A stretch of 32,849 nucleotides of DNA from S34-282 sp034422075. GTDB lineage: Bacteria > Chloroflexota > Dehalococcoidia > Lucifugimonadales > Australimonadaceae. Each line of letters starts with the position of its first letter. The first letter of the stretch is position 1. Below the pieces are notes generated by a model. That model worked only from the letters and a program-made list of their open reading frames with translations, ran no database searches and was not told the DNA's origin. Position numbers and translations under genes: made by a program. The stretch spans positions 1 through 32,849 of the forward strand of contig DAOUJX010000055.1 in assembly GCA_034422075.1 (NCBI GenBank), in the 5' to 3' direction. Positions 6,548 to 12,984 of the stretch are shown here, piece by piece.

Positions 6548-6997
6548 TTAGTAGGGGTTGTCTTCGTCAACGCTGGGCGAGAACGCCATCAGCGCCCAGA
6601 AGAAGATGCCGGCGAGCGGTATCAGTTGAAGCAGCAGGTTCCAGCCCGACGCGCGCATGTCGTGGTAGCGCCGCACCGATGTTGCGATGCCTAGCCACGG
6701 CGCTGACACAATGCTCCCTACAAACGCGACTAGCATCACGCTACCGAACACTGCGCCAAAGATGGTTCCTAGGACTGTCCGCGCTGCGCCTGCATCTGCG
6801 CTACCCCCAAAGATTGCAAGCCCAAGCATTCCAGCCGATAGGGAAAGCAGCGAAGTGATGACAACCAGCGCGACATACATCCCTAGCGGCGCAAGCACGC
6901 CAGCCAGCCAATACTCCTTGCGTGAAGCGCGGCCCGTGAAGCTGAAGTACGGTTCTACTCGGGTGACCGCTCGTGATAGGTGCCCGACGTCTTGCAT
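6548..6997 (-). CDS. DUF805 family membrane protein
   Basis: 149 residues with the DUF805 (YhaH-like) signature: F-T-GRASRKEYW near the N-terminus, four membrane spans, and ATSVRRYHDMRASGWNLLLQLIP before the last span. The family consists of small inner-membrane proteins of unknown biochemical role. An ATG at 6997 is the start, with a GGGGGCACC stretch just upstream. The gene heads the minus-strand cluster that continues with the two tiny membrane peptides and is divergent from the methyltransferase gene across the structured region 7030-7322. Confidence 0.85.
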   Translation of the reverse strand: MQDVGHLSRAVTRVEPYFSFTGRASRKEYWLAGVLAPLGMYVALVVITSLLSLSAGMLGLAIFGGSADAGAARTVLGTIFGAVFGSVMLVAFVGSIVSAPWLGIATSVRRYHDMRASGWNLLLQLIPLAGIFFWALMAFSPSVDEDNPY

Positions 6998-7029
6998 AAG
7001 GTGCCCCCTTGCGGCGTGAGCCTAGAGTT

Positions 7030-7132
7030 TGCAACGACTCAGACCACAGCGAGCCGACAAGAGGGCAAGTGCCCCCAAGCTCCACACCTTTTAGCTCGCT
7101 GTGCCGGTGGAACGGCGCGCTGAGTCGTTGCA
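7030..7132. other. Long nested inverted repeat, candidate structured RNA
   Basis: Three nested perfect inverted repeats: outer TGCAACGACTCAG (7030-7042) with CTGAGTCGTTGCA (7120-7132); middle CACAGCGAGC (7045-7054) with GCTCGCTGTG (7094-7103); and a small inner hairpin GGGC-AAGT-GCCC (7063-7074). It has an asymmetric internal loop (2 versus 16 bases). No T-run follows on either strand, so it is not an ordinary terminator. It lies just upstream of the DUF805 gene. Confidence 0.6.
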
Positions 7133-7193
7133 CCGCTGACTATAGCACACCCGTCGCTTGACGCTAGGCAGATATCCGCATAGAGTTCACGCC

Positions 7194-7322
7194 GCCATAT
7201 CAGGGCGACTGCCGCGAGTCGGCTAGGCGCGCTATCACGGCATGGGCTACGGCTCGTGCCTCCTCGTTGGCGCGCCAAAGCCCTGATATGGCAAGTACCA
7301 AGGCTTGTGCCGGCGAGGAGGC
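7194..7322. other. Second large inverted repeat with pseudoknot topology
   Basis: GCCATATCAGGGC (7194-7206) is perfectly complementary to GCCCTGATATGGC (7280-7292). A second perfect pair, GCCTCCTCG (7258-7266) with CGAGGAGGC (7314-7322), has one arm inside the first loop and the other outside, the arrangement of a pseudoknot or of two mutually exclusive folds. The palindrome GGCGCGCC lies at 7269-7276. Both this block and the one at 7030 are preceded by TAGAGTT (7023, 7181). Confidence 0.55.
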
Positions 7323-7343
7323 TCTCTTTGTTCCCCATTCTCA

Positions 7344-7391
7344 TTGCCTTTCCGTCGGAACAGGGGTAACATTTCTACAGTAATCGTAGAA
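7344..7391 (+). promoter_or_regulatory. Promoter and candidate operator of the methyltransferase gene
   Basis: A weak promoter, TTGCCT (7344-7349), 17 bases, TAACAT (7367-7372), precedes an inverted repeat TTCTAC (7373-7378) with GTAGAA (7386-7391). A further TTCTAC at 7401-7406 lies just inside the gene. The repeat covers the expected transcription start and start codon, as an autoregulatory operator would. Confidence 0.4.
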
Positions 7392-7392
7392 T

Positions 7393-8811
7393 ATGATGCC
7401 TTCTACGACTGAAAGCGTAACAGAGCAGTCCCTCAACTTCGAGAACCGTACGCTGTTCCACAGCGACAACCTACCCATCCTGCGAGGGATGAACTCCGGC
7501 ACGGTAGACCTAATAGCTACCGACCCTCCCTTCAACAAGAACCGGGACTTCCACGCCACGCCAGACAGCGTTGCATCAGACGCTCGGTTTGAGGACCGAT
7601 GGCGCTGGGAGGAAGACGTCCACGAGGAATGGGTGGACGCTATCAAGGACAACTGGCCGGGTGTTTGGGCTGTGATAGAGGCGGCGCGGCTTGCATCGGG
7701 CGACGACATGGGCGCGTTCCTCTGCTGGCTTGGGGTGCGGCTGATGGAGATGCATCGTGTGCTCAAGCCAACAGGCAGCCTCTACTTGCACATTGACCAC
7801 ACTGCGCACGCTTACGTGAAGGCTATGCTCGACGGTATCTTTGGGCGCAAGCAGTTCCGTAACGAGATAGTGTGGCGCATAGGGTGGGTATCTGGGTATA
7901 AGACGCAAAAGCGTGGCTGGATTCGCAACCATGACACCTTGCTGTATTACACGAAGCAACAGAAGGGGTTCACGTTCAACAAGGAGTACATACCCTACCC
8001 AGAGGGGTATACCCGAAGGGATGGGCTCCCAGGCCAAGGCAAGGGCATCCCAATAGAGGACACGTGGAACTGCCAGCCTGCCGACGAACTCAACTCCATC
8101 AACATCATGTCCTTTTCCAAGGAAAAGACTGGCTGGCCTACACAGAAACCCGTTGCGCTCTATGAGCGCATCATTAGGGCAAGCAGCAACGAAGGTGACA
8201 TTGTGCTCGACCCGTTTGCAGGTTGCGCGACTACGCCGGTTGCGGCTGAACGCCAAGGAAGGCGGTGGGTCGCAATCGATATATGGGGCGAAGCAATCAA
8301 GCAGGTGCGCAGTCGTATCGAGGCCAACAAGCGCTTGCAGCTTGACAGCGTCGTTGAAGTCCACTACCGCACCGACGCGCCGGTTCGCACGGACGATGGT
8401 GAGATACCAGCCCCAAACTTGCGCCTACGCTTGCAGCGACCACGCGAGCCTTGGGAGCGCCTGACGCATGCAAGCATCCGCTTGGTACTTGAAGGCGCGC
8501 AGGAGGCCGGCGGGATGGTAGGGTGCGCTGGATGCGGTCGTGAGCTAGAGAGTGAGTTCATGGAGCTTGACCACATTCAGCCCAAGGCGGAGAACGGCGC
8601 AGACCACCTAATGAACCGCATCCTGCTATGCCGTCCCTGCAACGGGCGCAAGAGCAACTTGCTCACGATGGGTGGCCTACGCCGTGAGAACAACAAGGCA
8701 GGCTGGATGAAGAACGAAGATCGCGCCGAGGCGTTTCAGTACCGCGCACTGGCGCGCTCCACTTGGGTGCGTGACAACTGGGAGCGCCGCGCGGAAGTGG
8801 GGTTAAACTAG
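7393..8811 (+). CDS. DNA methyltransferase fused to a C-terminal HNH nuclease domain
   Basis: 472 residues. The catalytic motif TDPPF (43-47) comes first and the SAM-binding motif DPFAGCATT (273-281) near the end of the methylase part, the motif order of beta-class N6-adenine/N4-cytosine methyltransferases. The region between would include target recognition (for example WRIGWVSGYKTQKRGW). After a linker, a complete HNH-type module follows: C378-x2-C381, ELDHI with H394, N408, and C413-x2-C416. The enzyme probably methylates one DNA motif and may also cut DNA; whether the nuclease is active, and on modified or unmodified DNA, cannot be seen. ATG at 7393 or the next codon, with no clear ribosome-binding site. 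No separate restriction gene is next to it. It precedes the 64-residue protein by 5 bases. Confidence 0.9.
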   Translation: MMPSTTESVTEQSLNFENRTLFHSDNLPILRGMNSGTVDLIATDPPFNKNRDFHATPDSVASDARFEDRWRWEEDVHEEWVDAIKDNWPGVWAVIEAARLASGDDMGAFLCWLGVRLMEMHRVLKPTGSLYLHIDHTAHAYVKAMLDGIFGRKQFRNEIVWRIGWVSGYKTQKRGWIRNHDTLLYYTKQQKGFTFNKEYIPYPEGYTRRDGLPGQGKGIPIEDTWNCQPADELNSINIMSFSKEKTGWPTQKPVALYERIIRASSNEGDIVLDPFAGCATTPVAAERQGRRWVAIDIWGEAIKQVRSRIEANKRLQLDSVVEVHYRTDAPVRTDDGEIPAPNLRLRLQRPREPWERLTHASIRLVLEGAQEAGGMVGCAGCGRELESEFMELDHIQPKAENGADHLMNRILLCRPCNGRKSNLLTMGGLRRENNKAGWMKNEDRAEAFQYRALARSTWVRDNWERRAEVGLN

Positions 8812-8816
8812 GCGTC

Positions 8817-9011
8817 ATGGAATTCAACTACCGTTTCCTCCCATCGGGCGACGCTATCGTATGGCTTGATGATGAAGCCAACTGCTTGTTGCTGAACATG
8901 GGGATGAGCGACGACGAAGCGCACGCCGCGCTACGTAGCTGGCTGGCTGAACATTACCCCGAAGCCACCATCGACACCCATCTCGCCTTTACAAAGCAGA
9001 CAAACGGCTAA
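8817..9011 (+). CDS. Small hypothetical protein (64 aa) after the methyltransferase
   Basis: Starts with ATG five bases after the methyltransferase stop, so it is probably translated from the same mRNA. The sequence (MEFNYRFLPSGDAIVWLDDE...) is acidic and soluble-looking, with an amphipathic helix (SDDEAHAALRSWLAEHYP). I do not recognise a family. Acidic small proteins next to DNA enzymes can be DNA mimics, regulators or immunity factors, but nothing here proves that. A 7-bp hairpin, CCGCAAC (9012-9018) with GTTGCGG (9029-9035), follows the stop, with TTTT at 9050-9053; it is at best a weak terminator. Confidence 0.55.
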   Translation: MEFNYRFLPSGDAIVWLDDEANCLLLNMGMSDDEAHAALRSWLAEHYPEATIDTHLAFTKQTNG

Positions 9012-9067
9012 CCGCAACCGAAATCGCCGTTGCGGGCAAGCCGTCCGTCTTTTACATTCACTCTCTA

Positions 9068-9101
9068 AAGCCCCTGACTTTTCATCGCGTTCCCCAATTG
9101 G
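9068..9101. repeat. Right inverted repeat of the 4.45 kb accessory segment
   Basis: AAGCCCCTGACTT at 9068-9080 is the exact reverse complement of 4677-4689, and AATTGG at 9096-9101 that of 4656-4661, with the same 15-base spacing inside. It lies a few bases from the end of msrA, at the border between accessory and core genes. Confidence 0.5.
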
Positions 9102-9106
9102 CCCCA

Positions 9107-9649
9107 CTACGCCCGCAGCGCCTCGAAGTGCTCCTTGCGCAGCTTGGCCACCTTGGGGTCGATAACGAAGCGGCAGTAGCCTGCCCATGGGTTCTTGCGG
9201 TAGTACTGCTGGTGGTACTCCTCCGCCTCGTAGAAGATTCCGAGCGGCGCGATCTCGGTGACGATGGCGTCGGGGAAAATGCGCTGCGCCGTCAGGTCGG
9301 CGACGACCGCCTCGGCTGTCTCGCGCTGCTCCTCCGTATGCCAGAAGATCGCCGAGCGGTACTGCGGGCCTACGTCATGCCCCTGACGATTCAGCGTCGT
9401 CGGGTCGTGCGTGGCGAAGAACAGCCGCAGCACGTCCTCATACGACAAGACGGCCGTATCGAAGGTAACCTGCGCAGCCTCGGCGTGGCCGGTCGTGCCG
9501 GTGCAGACGAGTTCGTACGAGGGCCGCTCGACGTGGCCGCCGGTGTAGCCGACGGCGATGCTTTCGATGCCCCGCACCTCCTCGAACACTGCCTCAGTGC
9601 ACCAAAAGCAACCACCTCCGAGTGTCGCCGTCTCCAGGTTTGCGGCCAT
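9107..9649 (-). CDS. msrA: Peptide methionine-S-sulfoxide reductase MsrA
   Basis: 180 residues, full length for the family. The catalytic motif GGCFWCTEAVF lies at residues 12-22, with the reactive Cys in GCFWC. The conserved YTGGHVERPSYELVCTGTTGHAEAAQV, FF..HDPTT and YRSAIFWHTEEQ blocks are present, and the C-terminal EYHQQYY matches the family. It repairs oxidised methionine (S-form) in proteins using thioredoxin as reductant. The start is supported by GGAGGTGACGT immediately before the ATG. It is divergent from the ribosomal genes. This MsrA uses Cys, not selenocysteine. Confidence 0.97.
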   Translation of the reverse strand: MAANLETATLGGGCFWCTEAVFEEVRGIESIAVGYTGGHVERPSYELVCTGTTGHAEAAQVTFDTAVLSYEDVLRLFFATHDPTTLNRQGHDVGPQYRSAIFWHTEEQRETAEAVVADLTAQRIFPDAIVTEIAPLGIFYEAEEYHQQYYRKNPWAGYCRFVIDPKVAKLRKEHFEALRA

Positions 9650-9784
9650 ACGTCACCTCCGATTCCGATAAGAAATTGTACAGGGGAGAGCGCTCGCACG
9701 CCGACACTTCTCCTGTTCCCCCTTGCCGCTAGAGGCCGACCTGCCGTAGACTTATCGTTCGTGCGCGGGAGGCGCATCCACCCT

Positions 9785-10156
9785 ATGCCTTACGCTATCG
9801 TCGAAACTGGCGGCAAGCAGTACCGCGTTGAGCCGGACGACCTTATCACCGTCGAGAAGATCGCGGGCGACGAGGGCACGACGGTCGAGTTGGAGCGCGT
9901 GCTGCTGGTGCAAGACGGCGATGGCGTCCGCGTCGGTGCGCCGACCGTCGAGGGCGTGCGCGTCGTTGCCGAAATCGTCGCGCAGGGCAAGGCGGACAAG
10001 CTGACGGTGTTCAAGTACAAGCCCAAGGTGCGCTACTCGCGCAAGCAAGGCCACCGCCAGCAAGTGACCCGCCTCGCCATCAAGGACATCGTCACGGGCG
10101 AGTTGCCTGCGCGTAGCAGGCAGCGGAGGCGAAGGAGGGCATCCGATGGCGCATAA
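9785..10156 (+). CDS. rplU: 50S ribosomal protein L21
   Basis: 123 residues. MPYAIVETGGKQYRVEPDDLITVEKI is the standard L21 beginning, and KYKPKVRYSRKQGHRQQVTRLAIKDI is the conserved RNA-binding end. The C-terminal tail (ARSRQRRRRRASDGA) is somewhat extended and basic. The start is the ATG at 9785 with GGGAGG at 9767-9772; the open frame continues upstream through the antisense of msrA, which is not coding. The last 11 bases overlap the start of rpmA, so the genes are translationally coupled. Confidence 0.97.
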   Translation: MPYAIVETGGKQYRVEPDDLITVEKIAGDEGTTVELERVLLVQDGDGVRVGAPTVEGVRVVAEIVAQGKADKLTVFKYKPKVRYSRKQGHRQQVTRLAIKDIVTGELPARSRQRRRRRASDGA

Positions 10157-10415
10157 GAAAGCTGGCGGCAGCAGCCGCAACGGGCGCGACAGCCAGGGCA
10201 AGCGGCTGGGAGTGAAGCGCTACGGCGGCCAGGAGGTGCGCGCCGGCACCATCATCGTGCGCCAGCGCGGAACCCGAGTCCATCCCGGCCGCAACGTTGG
10301 CATGGGGCGCGACTTCACCCTCTATGCACTCACCGACGGCGTCGTCCAATTTGACCACTCCACGCGCCGCTCCAAGCGCGCCAACATCGTCCCTAACGGC
10401 GTGGCACAGGCGTAG
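10146..10415 (+). CDS. rpmA: 50S ribosomal protein L27
   Basis: 89 residues starting MAHKKAGGSSRNGRDSQGKR, the conserved N-terminus that reaches the peptidyl-transferase centre; no N-terminal extension needing cleavage is present. GTIIVRQRGTRVHPGRNVGMGRDFTLYAL is the family core. It overlaps rplU by 11 bases and GGAGG of that overlap serves as the ribosome-binding site. Standard rplU-rpmA order. Confidence 0.98.
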   Translation: MAHKKAGGSSRNGRDSQGKRLGVKRYGGQEVRAGTIIVRQRGTRVHPGRNVGMGRDFTLYALTDGVVQFDHSTRRSKRANIVPNGVAQA

Positions 10416-10425
10416 GAACCACATC

Positions 10426-10629
10426 GTGAAGACTGAGATCCACCCCACCTACTACCCCGAGGCGCGCGTCACATGCGCCTGCGGCAACTCGTGGACCACA
10501 GGTGCGACCAAAGAGTCGATTCGCGTCGAAATTTGCAGCGCTTGCCACCCCTTCTTCACCGGCGAGCAGCGCATCGTCGACACTGAGGGGCGGGTCGAGC
10601 GACTGCGGCGGCGCTTCAACCTCCAGTAG
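10426..10629 (+). CDS. rpmE: 50S ribosomal protein L31 (zinc-binding type)
   Basis: 67 residues beginning with GTG: VKTEIHPTYYPEARVTCACGNSW. It carries the four-cysteine set of the zinc-containing form (CACG and CSACHPFFTG) and ends RVERLRRRFNLQ. TAGGAACC just upstream of the GTG can act as ribosome-binding site. Ten bases separate it from rpmA, and its stop overlaps a possible GTG start of the DUF1385 gene (TAGTG). Confidence 0.96.
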   Translation: MKTEIHPTYYPEARVTCACGNSWTTGATKESIRVEICSACHPFFTGEQRIVDTEGRVERLRRRFNLQ

Positions 10630-11564
10630 TGCTGCGCCCACGCCCTATGGCCGGCCAACCACAACAGCACGGGACGACCCCATTCGCCTATGGCGGCCAA
10701 GCCGTCATTGAAGGCGTCATGATTCGCGGTGCACGCTACGTCGCTGTTGCCGCCCGCCGTCCCGACGGCTATATCGTGACGACCTCATACCCGGTGCCTA
10801 CGTGGGTTGCCGGCACGTGGCGCAAGATTCCCTTCGTGCGCGGTACGCTGATCCTGTTCGAGACGCTGGTCACCGGCATCCGCGCTCTCACCTTCTCCGC
10901 GCAGGTGGCCGCCGGGGAAGAGGAGGAGGACCAGCCCATATCGCCGTGGGCCATCGCGCTCACGCTGGCAACTTCCATCGGGCTGGCTATAGCGCTATTT
11001 TTCATCGCTCCACTCGTCGTCACTGCCGGTGTCGTCGACCGCTTCACCGACTCTGCCATCCTCAGCAACACCGCCGAAGGCGTGATACGGATGGCGATTT
11101 TCTTCGCCTACCTGGGTGTGATTGGGCTAATGCCAACGATACGCCGCGTGTTCGCCTACCACGCCGCCGAGCACATGGCCGTCCACGCCCACGAGGCGGG
11201 GCTGACGCTTGAGCCGCAGAACGTGCGCCGCTTCCCCGCCGCGCATCCTCGCTGCGGAACGGCGTTCCTGCTGACGGTGATGATCGTATCGATCATCATA
11301 TTCGCGCTACTTGGCACCCCCGACCTGCCACTGCGTATAGCCTCGCGCATCGTGCTGATACCGGTGATAGCGGGGATCTCGTACGAGGTGATTCGCTTTA
11401 ACGCCCGCCATAGCACCTCTGCGTTCGTCGCCGCACTGTCGGCGCCGAGTCTTGCGCTGCAGGCGCTCACCACGCGCCAGCCTGACGACGCGCAAATCGA
11501 GGTAGCGATAACCGCCATGCGCACCGCCATGGACGCGGACTCCGCTCACGCTGCCGCGGCGTAA
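10629..11564 (+). CDS. DUF1385 family membrane protein (YqhQ-like)
   Basis: 311 residues if the GTG overlapping the rpmE stop is used; an ATG at 10647 would remove six residues. YGGQAVIEGVMIRG near the N-terminus is the signature of DUF1385, followed by membrane spans (IALTLATSIGLAIALFFIAPLVV, MAIFFAYLGVIGLMP, AFLLTVMIVSIIIFALLG, IVLIPVIAGISYEVIRF) and FAYHAAEHMAVHAHEAG with PRCGTAFL between them. The family often follows rpmE in Gram-positive and Chloroflexota genomes. Its function is not established; the conserved His-rich cytoplasmic loop hints at metal or cofactor binding, which is only a guess. Confidence 0.9.
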   Translation: MLRPRPMAGQPQQHGTTPFAYGGQAVIEGVMIRGARYVAVAARRPDGYIVTTSYPVPTWVAGTWRKIPFVRGTLILFETLVTGIRALTFSAQVAAGEEEEDQPISPWAIALTLATSIGLAIALFFIAPLVVTAGVVDRFTDSAILSNTAEGVIRMAIFFAYLGVIGLMPTIRRVFAYHAAEHMAVHAHEAGLTLEPQNVRRFPAAHPRCGTAFLLTVMIVSIIIFALLGTPDLPLRIASRIVLIPVIAGISYEVIRFNARHSTSAFVAALSAPSLALQALTTRQPDDAQIEVAITAMRTAMDADSAHAAAA

Positions 11565-11572
11565 GCAGCGCG

Positions 11573-12907
11573 CTATGCCTCTAGCAACCGGTTCAGAATG
11601 CCGGGCCAAGACGTGCTGCCACCGTACCCTCTGCGTTCTAGGATGACGCCGTCGCTTCCGATGGCCACCTTGCTAGACTGCTGGCGAATAGAGTACTCGC
11701 GCCATATCCCAGGCGCCCGAGCAAAGACAACCCAGTCGCCAATGCCGTTCTGATCGCGGTAATCGGTCAGTTGGCTGGCAGAGTCGCCGGTGCTTACAGC
11801 CACAACAGCCACGTCATCGCGATGAGGCTCGAATACGCCGCTGAGCGTCCGAACCTCGGCGCGGCAGGCCGGTCACCAGCTTTCGAAAAAGTAGACGAGC
11901 ACCGGCCTGCCGCCGGCAACCTGCTGCACGGAGGTCGTCTCGCCGCTCACCAGCGTTAGCGTTGTGTCGGGCGCGACCTCGCCGATGTTGCCGCCGACCG
12001 CAAGATCGGTACGCCACCCCTGCGCCACTACGGGCGCCGGAGTATCTGTAGGCTCAGCCGTCGGAGGTGTGGTGGGCTGTGCGGCCATGATGGGCGCCGT
12101 GGTCGGCTCGGGCTCGGCAGGTGCCTGGGCCGCCGTGGGTGTGGCAGGCTGTGCGGCCACGATGGGCGCCGTGGTCGGCTCAGGCTCAGCAGTCGACGGG
12201 GCCGCCGTGGGTGTGGCAGGCTGTGCGGCCACGATGGGCGCCGCGGTCGGCTCGGGCTCGGCAGGCGCCTGGGCCGCCGCCTCAGGCGACGCGAGTAACC
12301 GGTCTAGTATGCCCCGCCAGTACGCCTCCGGATTCGAACCGAATGGCTTGCGTTCGATGATGACGCCGTCACGCCCAACGGCCAACTTGGTCGCCTGCTG
12401 CCGAACGGCGTACTCGCGAATCATCTCATCGGTCGACTCGACAAAGACCATCCAGTCGCCAAGATCGTTTTCGTCGCGATAGCTAATGAGGGTGTCGTTC
12501 CTGTCGGTAACGCCGACGACGATCACCGCCACCTCGTCCATCCTGGGTTCAAATACTCGGCTTAGCGTCCGAACCTCGGCGCGACAAGTTGGTCACCACG
12601 TTTCGAAGAAGTAGATGAGCAGGGGGTGGCCCGCGGCGATTTGCTGCAATGAGGCCGTGTTGCCGTCCGGCAGCATGAGCGTCGAATCGGGCGCGACCTC
12701 GCCGATGGACGCGCCGACGGTGAGGTCGGTGCGCCACCCCTGCGCCGGCGTGGCGCCGTTGTCTGTGGGCGGCATGGGCGTGGCGGTTGGCGTGCTCACC
12801 GCGCGCGTGGGCGTGGGGCTTTCGGTCGAGCCGCAAGCGGCCGCGAGTACGCCCAGCAAAGCGATGGCAGTAACGGCGATGAGGCTCGTCAGACGCATCA
12901 CAAACAT
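11573..12907 (-). CDS. Lipoprotein with two thioredoxin-like modules, each with an in-frame TGA (selenocysteine) at the active site
   Basis: Three open frames lie in the same reading frame and join across TGA codons at 12595-12593 and 11875-11873 into 444 residues. Residues 1-25 are a lipoprotein signal (MFVMRLTSLIAVTAIALLGV then LAAAC, Cys25), followed by a Pro/Thr-rich linker. Module 1 contains YFFETW-U105-PTC108-RAEVRTLS and module 2 YFFESW-U345-PAC348-RAEVRTLS; both begin GWRTDL.VG..IGEVAPD. The TGA stands where thioredoxins have the first Cys of C-x-x-C. Each TGA is followed at +11 to +28 by the same hairpin (see SECIS entries). The usual cis-Pro site looks replaced by Ala or Ser (QQATK, QQSSK), by inference from alignment. 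A tandem-repeat linker joins the modules. The likely role is redox or peroxide chemistry outside the membrane. The start is ATG 12907 (12898 is an alternative); neither has a good ribosome-binding site. If no Sec machinery exists in the genome, this is a pseudogene. Confidence 0.85.
11845..11862 (-). promoter_or_regulatory. Candidate bacterial SECIS element, module 2
   Basis: In the mRNA, GCGCCGAGGTTCGGACGC starts 11 bases after the TGA at 11875-11873. GCG-CCG pairs with CGG-A-CGC (one bulged A) around the loop AGGUU, giving six base pairs. The loop has G at its second position, 18-19 bases after UGA, within the range described for bacterial SECIS elements. Confidence 0.7.
12076..12279 (-). 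repeat. 72-bp tandem repeat coding for the inter-module linker
   Basis: Units at 12076-12147 and 12148-12219 and a partial unit at 12220-12279 are nearly identical, each coding for 24 residues rich in Pro, Ala, Thr and Glu (AEPEPTTAPIVAAQPATPT). The period is a multiple of three, so unit gain or loss would change only linker length. Confidence 0.85.
12565..12582 (-). promoter_or_regulatory. Candidate bacterial SECIS element, module 1
   Basis: Same 18 bases, GCGCCGAGGTTCGGACGC, at the same +11 to +28 distance after the TGA at 12595-12593. Neighbouring codons differ at synonymous sites between the two modules (CCA/CCG, TGT/TGC, CTA/CTC) while these 18 bases are identical, which suggests selection at RNA level. 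Confidence 0.7.
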
Positions 12908-12984
12908 GGTACACCAGCGACAATGCAGCGTGCGTCCCCACACCACCGTAGCCTGATAGGCTAACGCTTGCAACGGAGGTGGAC

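Noticed and set aside
7387..7392. TAGAAT as -10 box of the methyltransferase
   Set aside because: It abuts the start codon at 7393, so transcription would begin inside the gene; an upstream weak promoter is preferred.
9098..9784. Long upstream extension of rplU
   Set aside because: It is antisense to msrA; L21 homology starts exactly at 9785.
11964..12482. Plus-strand Gly/Ala/Val-rich frame of 172 codons
   Set aside because: Antisense shadow of the repeat linker in the lipoprotein gene.
11573..12973. Three separate genes or a decayed pseudogene at the thioredoxin-like locus
   Set aside because: All pieces are in one frame, the only interruptions are TGA at equivalent catalytic positions, and each has the same downstream hairpin. 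Selenocysteine explains this better, unless the genome lacks the machinery.
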